A stretch of DNA of 64,000 bases from Sipunculus nudus (lineage: Eukaryota > Annelida > Sipuncula > Golfingiida > Sipunculidae): assembly GCA_026874595.1 (NCBI GenBank), contig CM049316.1, positions 65,951,176-66,015,175 of the forward strand, given 5' to 3'. This document shows, in pieces, positions 45,773 to 57,751 of the stretch (within the stretch, counting starts at the first letter, position 1; each line of letters starts with the position of its first letter). The notes under the pieces were generated by a model. The model saw only the letters and a program-made list of their open reading frames with translations. It did not search any database and had not been told where the DNA came from. The position numbers were made by a program, and so were the translations under genes.

Positions 45773-45915
45773 CGTTGGACGAGCCCCCATTTTCGAATGT
45801 TAATCGCTCAGGGGAAAACATAGGGCCGATCCCGTTTCGAACCCATGTTGGCGGTGCACAAGCTTCACAAGCATGACAGTTCAGTCCGCTTTTTAGTCAA
45901 ACCCGTCACAACATA
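45773..45915 (-). repeat. Second copy of the local SINE-containing duplication
   Basis: TTGGACGAGCCCCCA, CGCTCAGGGGAAAACA, GGGCCGATCCCG, CGAACCCATGTTGG and TCAGTCCGCTTTTTAGTCAA repeat the order of the first copy about 265-295 bp upstream. The A-box part has been deleted here. Confidence 0.6.
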
Positions 45916-47074
45916 CATAAAAATATATTTACAAATGCATACCTAAAGATGATGACAGATGTCTCAAGAGGACAACATAACAGCTAGTCAAGAATGGTGG
46001 CGTATTCGGGTCGTGGTACATTTTCTGTATCAGGTGGTTTACTGACAGGGCGAAGCTCTCGTGCGCGCCGACCTTCTGCACAGCTGTGTCCTTGCCTTTA
46101 CGCATTGAATGGAAACTAGACGAGTTATCTTTGAACATTAAGCCATGAATTATTTATATTTTCTACAAAAGCGGGACTTTAAATGTTTCATAGTACTGAA
46201 TAGACATTTCAAATATGTAGATTTATGGTACTTTGTGCTAATTTAAAATAATGGTTAAATTTTCTTTTAAATATAAGAACCACCTTTATATATAAACCGG
46301 TTAGTATAAAGAAACGTATTGTTCTTTTGTGTATCAAATCATGACTGATTTGTGAAATCCTTTGATAATAACAAGTCTACTGTGTGACTTCATTCAATAA
46401 AATTGAATTATTTAATATACCGAGTTTCATTTCTGCCTTTGATTGTATTTAATGACGTAATAAATCTCACATTACCATAGTAATTCTGAGCAGTCTATCG
46501 TAGAAATGATCTTTTAAATGTTTTAATGAACCATTGATTACTGTTGATGGCTGCTCAAGTACAACTTTACCAGGGCAATGCTCATTCCGTTGCCAGGGAT
46601 ACTTCCTGAAGCATCGTGGGAAAAACGGCATTAAAAGTACCTTTAAATCTCGACCTGAGAGGCATTTCCTCTGAAAACGGACACGGATGGCGCCTTTAAA
46701 TCTGCTCTCGCAAGTTCATTTCCTCAGACTTCATGGTTTCATGTGGAAATTAATTCGGGTAACTTCTTTATAATTTTCTTTCATCAGACAAAGCTTTATT
46801 CCTGTTAAAGCGGCAGTCCTGTGATAAAGCCGAAACTGTTAAGATTTAAACTAAATAAGCTATACAAAGTCGCCCTTCTAAAATCTTACTTCTCCTCAAA
46901 GCGGAAACTCTCAAAAGGAGAACCGTACATAAAGGTACCCTTGATTGTGACTGATATTTAATTTCATATTTATGTTCCCTTTTATCCAAACATTTAAATG
47001 TAATAAACAGTGCTAGTCCGGATCATCAAACAAACGAATCACTAAATGACTGTAGGAAGAAAATCAAATATATG
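45916..47074. other. No gene recognised
   Basis: AT-rich DNA with no coding motif or shared repeat. Confidence 0.4.
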
Positions 47075-47218
47075 GATGATATTGATGATGAATATGATGA
47101 TGATGACAAGATGAAGATTAAGATTAATAATAATAATAATTATAATAATAATATAATAATAATAATAATAATAATTATTATTATTATTATTATAATAATT
47201 ATTATTATTATTATAATT
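47075..47218. repeat. Triplet repeats (GAT)n then (AAT)n/(ATT)n
   Basis: A degenerate GAT/GAA tract is followed by AAT units that switch twice to ATT units, giving a perfect long palindrome around 47165-47215 that can fold back. The poly-Ile open frame is an artefact. Confidence 0.95.
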
Positions 47219-47629
47219 TTTAACTTCTATAAACGTTCTTTATTGCAATTAGCTGCTACATACATCACTCTCTTAATATATTGTGTAACTCTATCTAGAG
47301 AGGCTCTGTTACATAGAGAAAACACAAAATGTTTTAATACTTTTGACATAGTTTGTAAACAGACTTGTTGATGGTAATGCATCCGAACTCCTCTGGATAA
47401 GTATTTAATTCTTTGAACTTTAATGAAAATTAAATGTTGTCGGACAATGGTCCTGAGAGGGCCTCGCGTTTCCGCTAGAGCTGGACTAGTTTACATACGG
47501 GGGAAAAATTAAGTTAAATTTGAAAAATATGACAAACAGAAACAGGTTTTATCCATATGCATGAGGGATAAAATCCTACTGGATCAAATGATATTAAAGA
47601 AGATATGTCTGAAATATTGTGTGCTATAG
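47219..47629. other. No gene recognised
   Basis: AT-rich spacer. Confidence 0.35.
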
Positions 47630-48530
47630 AAAATCACATAGCCATATTTGAATTTGAGCAAGTCTGTAATTCAATAGGTCTGGAGCCCTCATAGGCACCA
47701 ATGATCCCTGTGAAATTAAGAAAGCTGCAGTAGGTTGTTGTCGAGTTATCGCATGCCAAAGAAAATCAGCGAATGGGCTGTGGCGGCCATATTGGAATTC
47801 CGACAGGTCTGTAATTCAATAGGTCTAGAGCCCTTATAGGTACCAATCATTCCTGTGAATTAGGGAAAGCTGTAGTAGGTTGTTGTTGAGTTATCGCGCG
47901 CAAAAAAAAAATCAGTGAATGGGCTGTGGTGGCCATATTGGTATTCCAACAGGTCTGAAATTCAATAGGTCTGGAGCCCTTATAGGTACCAATCATCCCT
48001 GCGAATTGGGGAAAACTGCAGAAGGTTGTTGTCGAGTTATCGCGCGCAAAAAAATCAGCGAATGGGCTGTAGCGGCCATATTGGAATTCCGACAGGTCTG
48101 TAATTCAATAGGTCTGAAGCCCTTATAGGTATCAATCATCCCTGTGAATTCAGGAAAGCTGTAGTAGGTTGTTGTCGAGTTATTGCGCGCGAAAAAATCT
48201 GCAATCGGGCTGTGGCGGCCATATTGGAATTCCAACAGGTCTGTAATTCTATAGGTCTGAAGCCCTCATAGGTACCAATCATACCTGTGAACTTGGGAAA
48301 GCTGCAGTAAGTTGTAATTGAGTTATTACGCGCGAAAGAAAATCAGCGATCGGGCTGTGGCGGTCATGTTGGAATTCCAACAGATCTGTAATTCTATAGG
48401 TCTGGAGCCCTAATATAACTCTTGCTGAGTTATCGGGCGCGAAAGAAAGTGTCACTGACGGAAGGACGGATGGACGAAAGGATGGACGGACGGAAGGACG
48501 GACTGACACGTTGATTACTTTAGGTTACCG
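47630..48530 (+). repeat. Tandem array of ~144-bp units with hairpin end
   Basis: The motif GGGCTGT(G/A)GCGGCCAT starts at about 47775, 47921, 48064, 48207 and 48352, so the unit is 143-146 bp. A sixth, degenerate unit lies at 47640. Each unit also has CAGGTCTGTAATTCAATAGG, GTACCAATCAT and GAGTTATCGCGCGC. After the last unit the array passes into GGACGGA repeats (48455-48500) and then ACCGCTTTTCAAGCGGGGCC, which can form a hairpin. This looks like a DNA element whose internal part has been amplified in tandem, or an early satellite. Confidence 0.85.
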
Positions 48531-48767
48531 CTTTTCAAGCGGGGCCCTTATAAACATTTCTAGAATTTATGTAAGTAAGAATATTCACAAACTAGAAATA
48601 TGCATTCTCATGAATGTGGGGTACTCCACAACCCGTGTTTTTATTCACTTCTTGGCCCATATTTCCATGTTCATTAGTACATATATTCCCGAACAAGTGT
48701 TTGCATTCACTTATTCCGCCCATATTCCCATGTTCAATTGGGCAAATGTGACCATTTTGTAAATATA
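48531..48767. other. No gene recognised
   Basis: Spacer between the array and a family H copy. Confidence 0.3.
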
Positions 48768-48915
48768 ACTGAAAGAACCTCCTGAATCCGCATCATAAGG
48801 CGGACCCACATCAAAATCTAATTTTTTCTTCATTGGTCCATTCCCGAAGTGCCTTGAAAATTTCACGGGATGCCGTTCATGGTTGCCTGAGTTATCAGGG
48901 GGGGGGGGGGGGTCC
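48768..48915 (+). repeat. Family H dispersed repeat, copy 3
   Basis: CCTGAATCCG, CACATCAAAATCTAATTTTT, CATTGGTCCATTCCCGAAGT, GAAAATTTCA and TTGCCTGAGTTATC follow the order of copies 1 and 2. A 14-base G run (48899-48912) stands at its end. Confidence 0.6.
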
Positions 48916-48984
48916 TTGGCTTTATGACCCATTTATGGGATGCGTTGAAAACACATGCGGTAGTCACTGGGCATGGTTAACATC

Positions 48985-49150
48985 GTCATATAAATGAGAG
49001 GAAGCGCTTGCTGCTACTTCTGCCTTGTCATGTAGTCCTAAGCCGAAATGGAATTCCACAAATGTACGACACTTAGGTTAAGAAAACATTAAAAAGGAGC
49101 TGGTTACCTCCACACACTCAAATATAAAGAAAAAGATTCTGTTGTCCCTC
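48985..49150 (+). repeat. Family I dispersed repeat, copy 2
   Basis: GAGGAAGCGCTTGCT, GTCATGTAGTCC, AAGCCGAAATGGAA, AATGTAC and TTACCTCCACA match copy 1 at 40105-40225. Confidence 0.55.
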
Positions 49151-50524
49151 GACAAACTCTCCTGGGCTGTTTTGGTTTCTCATATATACTAGCTGGATCC
49201 TGCGAGACAATGTCTGGACGGCACTTACACTAAGTCATTTTGACGTGTTAAGAGGCTCAACGTTAATCGACATAAAGTGAATTTTCAGATTCCGCCGCGA
49301 CTATTCTTATTCCTAGATTATCACGTTTAAGTAATAGACTGGCAATATATGTTTGGCTCAGCAATAACAATCATTTCGAATTAAGAAAGCTTTCCGTTTT
49401 TTTCGTGAGTTAAATTTCTGAATTTTCTATTTTATCCATGGGAAGAGTCCTTAAATTTAAGTAATTATTGGTCACTAAGTGGTAACCCGAGGCAAGTTTC
49501 CAATTTAAGACCCATTGAAGTCCGGTTGCCAGATACGCTGATGGCGTTTATACATGAGATAATCATTTAAAATATACATGGAATCATAAAAAATAAGACA
49601 AATTAGTTGCGTTTGTGCGAAAGGGTGAACAGATGGCATTCCTGATCCAAGAACTGAAAAACTCTCCTGAGAATCTCTCTCTTCGTGTCTAGCAATGAAA
49701 GAAGGGGAGTTGTATGTGTTTATTATGCAATATGGTGACCCTTTAATGCAAGGAATTTATCCACAAGCGCAGGTCACAGGATCTTTTGAACAGAAAATTT
49801 GCCCATGACTGGTAAAGACCTCGAGAAGCGGCATGGAATACTAAAATGATTAATAAAGCGACGTAAGTTGCATATTATATTGATTCACGGTTCTTCTGAA
49901 ATAAAGATTTCATGTAAATGGTTTATCCATACAATTCATGAAGAAGGAATGTACCAATATGACTGCATGCCTACACAGGAGCAGCTCAATTTTAGAGGCC
50001 AATGTTTTATTACACAAATTGTGTATGGATTCATAAACATACCTAAATTTCTTGAGGGAATTTTAAATATATGTGTGAAAATGTCATTTGGGTTAATCAG
50101 AAATAAATCATCACGTCTGTTCCATCAGCTCGCTTGTCCTTTTTATGTCAATATTACATCATAAATTTACACATCATGACTACAGATCTCTCGCTGCATA
50201 TTTGTTCATATGAAACATTAAGGTTTTTTGTTTTTATTTTAGGGTTACATTTTTGTCTGCTCTTCGTTTGTTTTTCTGTCTGTATGGGTTTTTTTCTGGG
50301 ATTCGTGCTAAATTAATATTTTTTACGTTCGACAGAGTTGAGCAATTGCGTTTGTAACATATTTTCAGCACAAAGGTATATTGAATGTTATCCCTCCCAA
50401 AGCAGGCTCTATATGGTCAGGTAAAATGAAATGAATAATAAAGGGTTATTTTCCCGTCAATACAATTGCTCCTAATTATTTAATATGACTCCCTTGACTT
50501 CTCGATATAATTTTTACTTCGAAT
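49151..50524. other. No gene recognised
   Basis: AT-rich DNA. A 98-codon frame at 49868-50164 and a very hydrophobic frame at 50134-50316 have no motif that I recognise; the second is driven by T-rich sequence. Confidence 0.4.
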
Positions 50525-50655
50525 GTTCCATAAAGAACCATATACCTAGAGTTACACAAAGAACCTTAAAAGGTTCCCGACTCAGTCCACTGTAAAGAAC
50601 CACGAATGTGTCCTCTCAGAACCTTTAGGTTTTGAATGGAACCTACAGAAAAACC
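50525..50655. repeat. Degenerate AAAGAACC/GGTTC repeat
   Basis: The motif AAAGAACC or its diverged form (TTCCATAAAGAACCA, ACAAAGAACCTT, TGTAAAGAACCA, TCAGAACCTTTAGG, GGAACCTA) recurs about every 25-30 bases in both orientations. Confidence 0.6.
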
Positions 50656-51778
50656 TATGTGTTTAAGATTGTGACTTAAACTGGATCTGAGAGACATAAT
50701 CTTGAGTGATGAAACCCTGTCCTTTGAGTAAACAAAGGTTATACATGCTGCCAGCTGAGAGATCCCTTTGTGTGCATTTTGTCGGAACCGCACAGAGACG
50801 AAACATTGTAATGCTTACTATTGTTTTTGTTGTTAATAAATGTTCTGGGTAAAACTCTGCACAATATCTTGTCTGAAAACCCAACTTTTATGTCTGTCCA
50901 CGTGAAAAATATATGATATGTTAAGTCCTATTGATAATATTTGATTGCTTATTGTATTTTCTAGTCGTAAACGACTTTAAGTGGAGGAGACCTCCTCCAT
51001 CTTACGTCTGACCGTAATCATATTCTGATTACCTAGGGCTCGAAAATGAAATATTGCACCATACCTTTTTTTGTCTGATGAAACTAATTTTCAACAAGGG
51101 AAACAAACACCTATCTTCCACAATAAGTAAGAATCAGAATTTATTAAAATATGAGAAAACAGTCTATATCTTACAACACATCAGCCCCACTTATATCGGT
51201 CAAGGTCATCGGTCACATGCTTACACAACCTCAGTTGACAGCTGCTGATTGGATGATGTCATGTAAACACTCTAAAAAAAAGACTATTCAAAGCAGAGAT
51301 GGCTACTCATGTAAGGACACATTTGATCAGTCAGATCATGGGAAAGAGAATAAAAAGTTGTGAGCTATTGATTAATTTTAAAATGTCTGCTTGCCATATT
51401 AGGTTGTTTCTTCCTTATGCAGCTTTCTAGGAAATTATTGAAAAATATAAACTTCTACAAAAATAATCTTAAAAAATACTAGGTCGCCACAGGTTGGTGG
51501 AACGGAGTAGAGCTACAGGATTTGAGACCATTTGGGCAGTTGGTATTTACTTTGTTTCAGCGAATATGGAAGAAGTGTTCTCTTCCAAATTTAACGCAAC
51601 ACCAAACATCTAAAAATAATATAAATGAAAATGGACTTGTATTAAAAACACCTCGACGGACTTTTTCAAGATATATTATGAAAACACCATTGAACTGAAG
51701 TTGGCACTGTGATCCTTCGAATCAGCTCCGCCCACGTGGTCCTGTGACAGCCCTCCTGACAAAAACAACGACAGATGC
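50656..51778. other. No gene recognised
   Basis: No coding motif. 51480 and 51893 share TAGGTC(G/A)CCAC, but I cannot extend the match. Confidence 0.35.
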
Positions 51779-51910
51779 CCGATAGCGCGGTAGATCAGAG
51801 AGCAGGAATTACTAAGTGAAGCTGCTCTTTGTACTTCAAGCCAGGATAAGCCAAGAGCACCCGATGCCCCCGAGCGATCGAGGTGATATATATTAGGTCA
51901 CCACCGGGTG
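51779..51910 (+). repeat. Possible tRNA-derived SINE head
   Basis: TAGCGCGGTAG (51783-51793) matches the A-box consensus at 10 of 11 positions, and AGAGAGCAGG follows as in several SINE heads. The B-box candidate near 51831 (GTACTTCAAGCC) is weak. Confidence 0.35.
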
Positions 51911-52063
51911 CTGCTCTGCTCTCGAGGTTACGTAATACTATTTTACACTAGAGTGTATAAAAAATAATTATTATTTCTTTCCTGCAGTGGCATCTTCAAA
52001 GGTGGAACAACTTATTTTATAAACCTATACAAAATTTGAACATATCATTGTTCCATTTATAAA

Positions 52064-52126
<63 letters not shown>

Positions 52127-52255
52127 CATTGTATTTTCCTGTATGTGTGTATATGTTTATCTATCTATCTATCTATATATATGTATGTATATGTTTATCT
52201 ATTTATAAATATATATATGTTAATTTTTAAATATATATATGTCTATCTATCTATC

Positions 52256-52321
<66 letters not shown>

Positions 52322-52325
52322 TATT
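52064..52325. repeat. Compound (TA)n / (TATC)n microsatellite
   Basis: Two pure TA blocks (about 52068-52123 and 52256-52325) flank a region of CTAT and TATG units. The 69-codon Tyr/Ile frame is repeat-encoded. Confidence 0.95.
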
Positions 52326-52357
52326 ATTTCCAGTATATAAATTTTTTTCTCTAAAAA

Positions 52358-52449
52358 GCAGGGTTGGGGGATGATAACGTTTGTCATTTATCCTTGCCAA
52401 CATGTGGGGGATATATACACCACCCCCACTTACCTTTACTGACGCCCCT
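52358..52449. repeat. Short CAGGG...CTGACGCCCCT element, family G-like
   Basis: It begins CAGGGTTGGGGGATG, ends CTGACGCCCCTT, and has G-rich and C-rich arms. This is similar in plan to 192-278 and to the ends of family G. Confidence 0.4.
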
Positions 52450-53124
52450 TCTTACCTGGACCCCGTATTAACTGCTCAGCGCCACTTGTATATATTCATG
52501 ACGTAAACAGGGATACTTATGAATGTTTTTGTTTCTTTGAAAGATTACCTTTTGTTACGGTATTTTGCAGGTTTTACACTCCAAGATAAGAAAATCGTTA
52601 ATTTACATTGTATTATTTTAAATCTCCTCAGAAAGAACAAACTGTCATTCAGATTTCATTCTCTTATAAAACGACAGCGCTTTACAGGTAAAACCTTAAG
52701 ATTAACATTAATTTCAAAATGAGCACGATTCTCATCCTGATTAATATTGAACCAAACCAAAATTACCATTAAATGAATTTTTTATTGATAAACTTATTTG
52801 TAATTAAAAACATAAAACAACCCTCTCTTCGTTTTATTTCTCATTTGGAATATTCATATTTGAAGTAAACAGGGTTAAGGCAGGAGGTTTTCCACAGAAA
52901 AGTAAATCTAGATACCGTAATGTGTTATTAATACGACTGTTGATTTACCGAAATATTATTCTTCTTATTCTTCTAGTTTCTGATATTTTCCTGTATATCC
53001 TTTTCATTCATAATCATAATTATTCGATTCTGCTTTATTTGTATCCGTATTGTTCAATAATATTCGGGAATTCGACAATATTCACTAACCTAATCACTGT
53101 GGATTGCAACAGTGGTGAAGGACA
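52450..53124. other. No gene recognised
   Basis: AT-rich DNA without shared repeats. Confidence 0.35.
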
Positions 53125-53300
53125 CCCGTTAATACGACCACTCCCATAAAACGACCACCGCGTTATAACGACTATATCGGTAATACCCCTTTCATATGGC
53201 CATCCCATTTACGCGAGCAACCCGGTAATAAGACTATCCCGATTACACGACCCCTTGTATAACCGCGGTAATGCTACAACCCTGTTAAAACGACACCTCT
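53125..53300. repeat. Degenerate ~20-bp tandem repeat, AACGACCACC type
   Basis: Units such as AATACGACCACTCCC, AAAACGACCACCGCG, TATAACGACTATATC, TTACACGACCCCTTG and AAAACGACACCTC follow each other at 18-24 base steps. A related stretch in reverse orientation occurs near 41930-41985 (GGACCGTTAAAAAGGGGTCG). Confidence 0.6.
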
Positions 53301-54085
53301 GGCTCACACAGGAAGGGCATCATACAGAGGTGTGATATCCACATTCAGTATCCTAAAGGCCAGTGAGTCGGAATTAAATATACAAGTGATTGTATTGCTG
53401 TTGTCCTTACTTAGCAACGTCCCTTCATTCCAAAAGATTCAATATTTTGTTCCAAGTGATTCATCTGATGAACTAGTTATTGATATAGGTGTCACTGCAT
53501 GGAGTGGGCACATTTGTAAGAATAAATAAAACATATAATTACAGCAGATAGCACAGGTCATGAAACATTTGTTTAAGAAAACATTATCTGGAAATAGAAG
53601 AAGCGGAAATCTCAAACAAAGTAGTCCAAACATGAAGCCTAAAGAAAAAGGAAAAAGCAGGTGGCGTTCGTGCTAGGTTTAGGTTGGCGCCAGTTATCGT
53701 ACCCTGTCTATTTGTTTAAACACTCGTTTACAGGAGTGAGCCAACGTTTTCAGGGCAATATTTGTCAGGTACTATTTTATTTCAAAGAAAAGACCCTAGT
53801 TTTGTGTTATTTCAACATGCTTTGTTTGTGATTAGGTCCCTTTAAATATTCAATGTATATTTGTACAATTTCTGAAAATTATAACTTGGACCTAGAACGA
53901 ACCAGAAACAGATTTTATTGACTCAAGTTACACGTGTGCTCAAAATTATTTCAGAGTCCAGTTAGGAACAGCAGCGCCTCCTTCCAGTCGCAGCAACTGT
54001 TTTACAAAGGCTTCAATACATTTGTACTGACTAGACCCTCCTTCCGGACGGTTTTTAAAAAGGTGTTCTCGTAAGTCATCCTGAG
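53301..54085. other. No gene recognised
   Basis: No coding motif or clear shared repeat. Confidence 0.35.
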
Positions 54086-54310
54086 TTAAGCAGCCCCCCC
54101 CCCCCCCTCCCCCATAAAAAATCGTGGATCCGTCCATGATGACTTACTGATATTTCTCTCTAACTGACAGACAAAAAAATGAGACTGAGAAGGATAGCAT
54201 GCCTGTCAAATCACTCTTTTTTTTAAGGAGACTCTTTTTTTTGGGGGGGGGGGGGGGATTTACTGAAAATGACGTTAATTACTCTTTTTTCACTTTTTTT
54301 TTAGCAGCAC
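54086..54310. repeat. Poly-C, poly-G and ACTCTTTTTT tracts
   Basis: A C run (54092-54113, with one T) is followed by TGGATCCGTCC, reminiscent of a family E end. CTCTTTTTT runs, a G run (54243-54257) and more TTTTTTACTC units come next. It is probably the remains of one or more G/C-armed MITEs. Confidence 0.5.
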
Positions 54311-55574
54311 CCTTTTTTACTCTTTTTTTGTAGTGAAAACATTTTGATATATACTATTTCTCTCCTGCTATTGCAGCCTAGTTATAACAAGAATGGAACA
54401 CTACTCAATTTTTTATGTTAATCTCCAGCATGTGTCAAAACATGTGGAAAATTCCATTATCTTCATGCAGGGGGATGTGCAATGTATGTTTCTGATTTTG
54501 GAGCGAGATGTGTTCACAGACGTTATAAGCAAAGCACATTTTTATTCAGTTTGTAATGAAAACAAAAATGGGGAAATGACGCTTATGCTTCAATTTTTTT
54601 TTTTTTTTTGCTCTTTAATACATAACGCTACTCTTTTTCAATCAGCGCATTTCGGTCATTTGCCTTCGGTAGGCTTTGATAGATATATACAGGCAGTTCG
54701 CCGGCGCAGCCAATAATAAGAACGAATTATAACTGCAGGTAATGCAGTTCCTTAATTTGCTCAGAAAAAAATGTAAGTCTGCTAAAATTAGCCTGGCCCG
54801 TATCTCTATCAGGATGTGCTGTTGGATTTCAGTGTATAGCGACAAACTACAAAAGACACAGACAGCCTGCAATAGCACCTCTCGCCTCCGCGCTCGGTAT
54901 TTTTGCCGCCAGTTCCGCTTATATCAAAGGTTCGAAATGTCGCAGGCCGATAATGACTTCTGAGACCGACTCTGATTCCGGTCAAGTGTTTACTAATTGA
55001 TCTGTTTTCTGTCGACAAATTTTGTCTCATTAGCCAGGCCGGAATTACCTTTGATTCCATCACACTCAAGCTGTTCAAAGGATATTACCACAATAAAAAA
55101 AACCGGACGTCACCAGATGCCTGCAAGCATATTTTAACGAAATCTAATAGCTTAATCAATAACCTGTGACTTGAATATTAAACCTTTCGTTTTTGTTAAA
55201 TGATTTGGGGATGTGTTTGTCTGCTGTATTGCGCTTTACAGGCCGTTTCAATTAAACTAAATACGATAACTAATAGACATTTTCATAAATATTTGGAATA
55301 GAAGATTTGAGCGCGAGGATCCGATGCTTTATATGTTCTTTAGATTTCTGTAGGGTATTTTAAATGGTTGTTAATTAATATGTCTGTGGCTTTTTGGGTG
55401 TATCGAAAAAGATAATCTTCATTATTAGTTGTCGAATGGTTTTCAGTCCTAGGGACTTGGATCTATCTTTTCATATAAATATTCCTTATTTTGAACATTT
55501 GAACTTTTACATAGGTGTTAAAGTGGCTAAAGTGTCCGTGCGTTTGTGAGCGGCTCATGACATTTCATTTTCAG
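54311..55574. other. No gene recognised
   Basis: A 107-codon frame at 54393-54716 includes a poly-Phe run from a T tract and has no motif. The rest is ordinary. Confidence 0.4.
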
Positions 55575-55629
55575 TATACCTTCCGTTGAGGCTCGCCCCT
55601 AAGAGTGGGCTGTTGTGGAGTACATTGAG
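55575..55629 (+). other. Candidate 55-nt internal exon
   Basis: A strong acceptor (CATTTCATTTTCAG ending at 55574) and a strong donor (ATTGAG|GTAAGT at 55629/55630) bracket 55 bases. One frame is open and reads YLPLRLAPKSGLLWSTL. A single open frame over 18 codons is likely by chance, so the splice signals are the main support. It could also be an exon of a non-coding RNA. No partner exon was identified. Confidence 0.22.
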
Positions 55630-57751
55630 GTAAGTCATATCAGGAAAAAGGCACACACGTTGCGCGCACGCCTTATTCGACTATAATATCTAGGAAATAC
55701 AACAGTAAACGCTTTATACCGATTATCAGCGCCGGATTTGGCGGCTACTTGCGTTTTCTTCTCCAAGCATGCGAGTGTTATGTTTATAGTACAATTGCAC
55801 TACAGACTCGTCTGTTTACCCCCCCCCCCCCCAAGCTACCCCCCCCCCCCCCCCCATCCCCTTCTTAGATCCCGGATCCTCCTCTCAGGAATGTTGCGGC
55901 CATGTACAAGAGTAAGCCGTGTGCGGACACACCAGCGCGTGTGTATTACAGCGTTTTATCCATGCACACACATCATTTTATACTTTTAAACATCAGGTGG
56001 ACAAGTGTCTATAAAAGACAAAATATAAAGCCGGTTGTTTTTTAGGGGAAATAGTAAGCCCTGTCACTTTTGGCAAATTCAATTTCATGTATGGCATTTT
56101 GTTTCCTTGGCTACCATTTATTTTTCATGCAGCAGTTTAAAATTTTGACATTTTGCTGACATTTACACTCTTTCGCGTACCTAATATAACAGTGCAAGAT
56201 GAATCCTGACAGGGTAATACTATACTGTTTTATTTTTAGTTTTTCCTCCATTTAAAGTGTTTTTATAGTTTACATTTTACGCAAACACGTAATGGCATCG
56301 CATATTACACTCAATACTGATAAGTGCTGTTTAAACACGATTTTCTACCGTTGTAAAAGGGCTATTTAAAAAAGGAATAGTTAACAAGGGCGGACCGAAA
56401 ACGTTTCTTTTGGACCCGTAGGTTTAGTATGCTCATAAACTGCACATAAAAAATATTCACTCAGTCTGTTTTGAAAATGAAATTATGCCTACCTCATTGC
56501 GTTGAAAACCCTAACGAGATCCGTACGTGACCAGCAACACAGAATCGTTCACAAACACCGAGTTTCAGTTAGATGCGCTTTCTTGCAGTACTCCATACGC
56601 GAGTTCCGACCGTTCTCGGAGCGCAGACTCAGACAACTGCATAGCGGTGTGGCTCGGCACCAGTGGCGACCAACGGACCCAACCCAGGTCCAATCGATTT
56701 ACTTACACTTAGTGCAAGCTAGTCGTTTGGCTTCTGTAGAAAGTAATATTACTGAGCCCGGCGTTCAGCAACGTCAGAAAAGACTTGCCGGTTCAGGCTT
56801 GTTCGATTGTCCTAAAGTTGGCTCAAACCTGTACAGATGTCTGTCGGGTGGCTTTTTAATGCCCCGGGATCAAAGCCGATTTTATAGTATTTTGCGGATT
56901 AGTACGTACAATGTGATATGATTGTTAAGCTGCGTGTGCTGAAACCCGGCCCGGATTTCCTAACACAGCAGCGACACAAAATCGAGTGTTGTGATTTAAA
57001 AAGTACTGACAATACCGTAATATGCAGCATAAGTTACACAGATTTGTGAAAATGAGTACGACCGGGAAAGGAGCGGTACTTTCGTAGAGTTGTTTCCTCC
57101 TTTACGTTGTGTGCATCTTTAAGGTATGGATCCACCGTCTGTTGCATTATCTACACGAGATCTATCTGTGAAGTTCCAGGACAAATCTCTGCAGGCTTTC
57201 ACCGTGACTCCGAAATCGAGCCATTTCGCCTGGCAATTGAAAATTACAATAATAAAGGCAATGGAGCAAATATAAAACATACATTGACAATATTAAATTC
57301 AAATATAACGGTTATAAAGAATATGGTTGTCTGTTTATTTTAAAATGTTGAAAAAACTGGGGAACTACATTGCGGCGTGATATCGGTGTCGTGGCGGTGT
57401 AAATGTATACAAACCAACGGCATGTGCCACCCGGTTTAAACATTTGTTGGAAATCCTGGTGACGTCCGTTCCTACTCGGAACACCTCGCTTCATCTTCGG
57501 GTGGTTTCGGGAGAATACGAATTCGGCCGAGGATTTCCAGGTGGTCCGGGTCCATGTGGTCTGTCATGTTTGTAAATAGTGGCTGCCTCGAAGCCGCTGA
57601 AGTTGCGCCTCTTGTGCACAAACAATTGCAGGGTCCCATCAGTGCATCTTGAAGATGCAATAAACTGGAGATTAAAATCTCTGGCGCACATGAACAACGA
57701 ACAAAAATGGACTGAATGCAAGCCTTGCAGGTTTTTATTTGTAACTATTAT
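55630..57751. other. No gene recognised; C runs at 55819-55853
   Basis: Two C runs, separated by AAGCTA, lie at 55819-55853. The stretch 56500-56930 is less AT-rich and holds overlapping open frames of 139 and 61 codons, but neither begins with ATG and no motif is recognisable. 57380-57660 is also less AT-rich without a clear frame. Confidence 0.4.

Noticed and set aside
47640-48430. CRISPR array
   Set aside because: The regular ~144-bp spacing comes from tandem copies that are similar over their whole length. There are no short constant repeats with unique spacers, and the DNA is eukaryotic.
56502-56921. 139-codon open frame (and an overlapping 61-codon frame) as a coding exon
   Set aside because: Neither starts with ATG, no splice sites fit well, and I recognise no domain. 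The less AT-rich composition alone is not enough.
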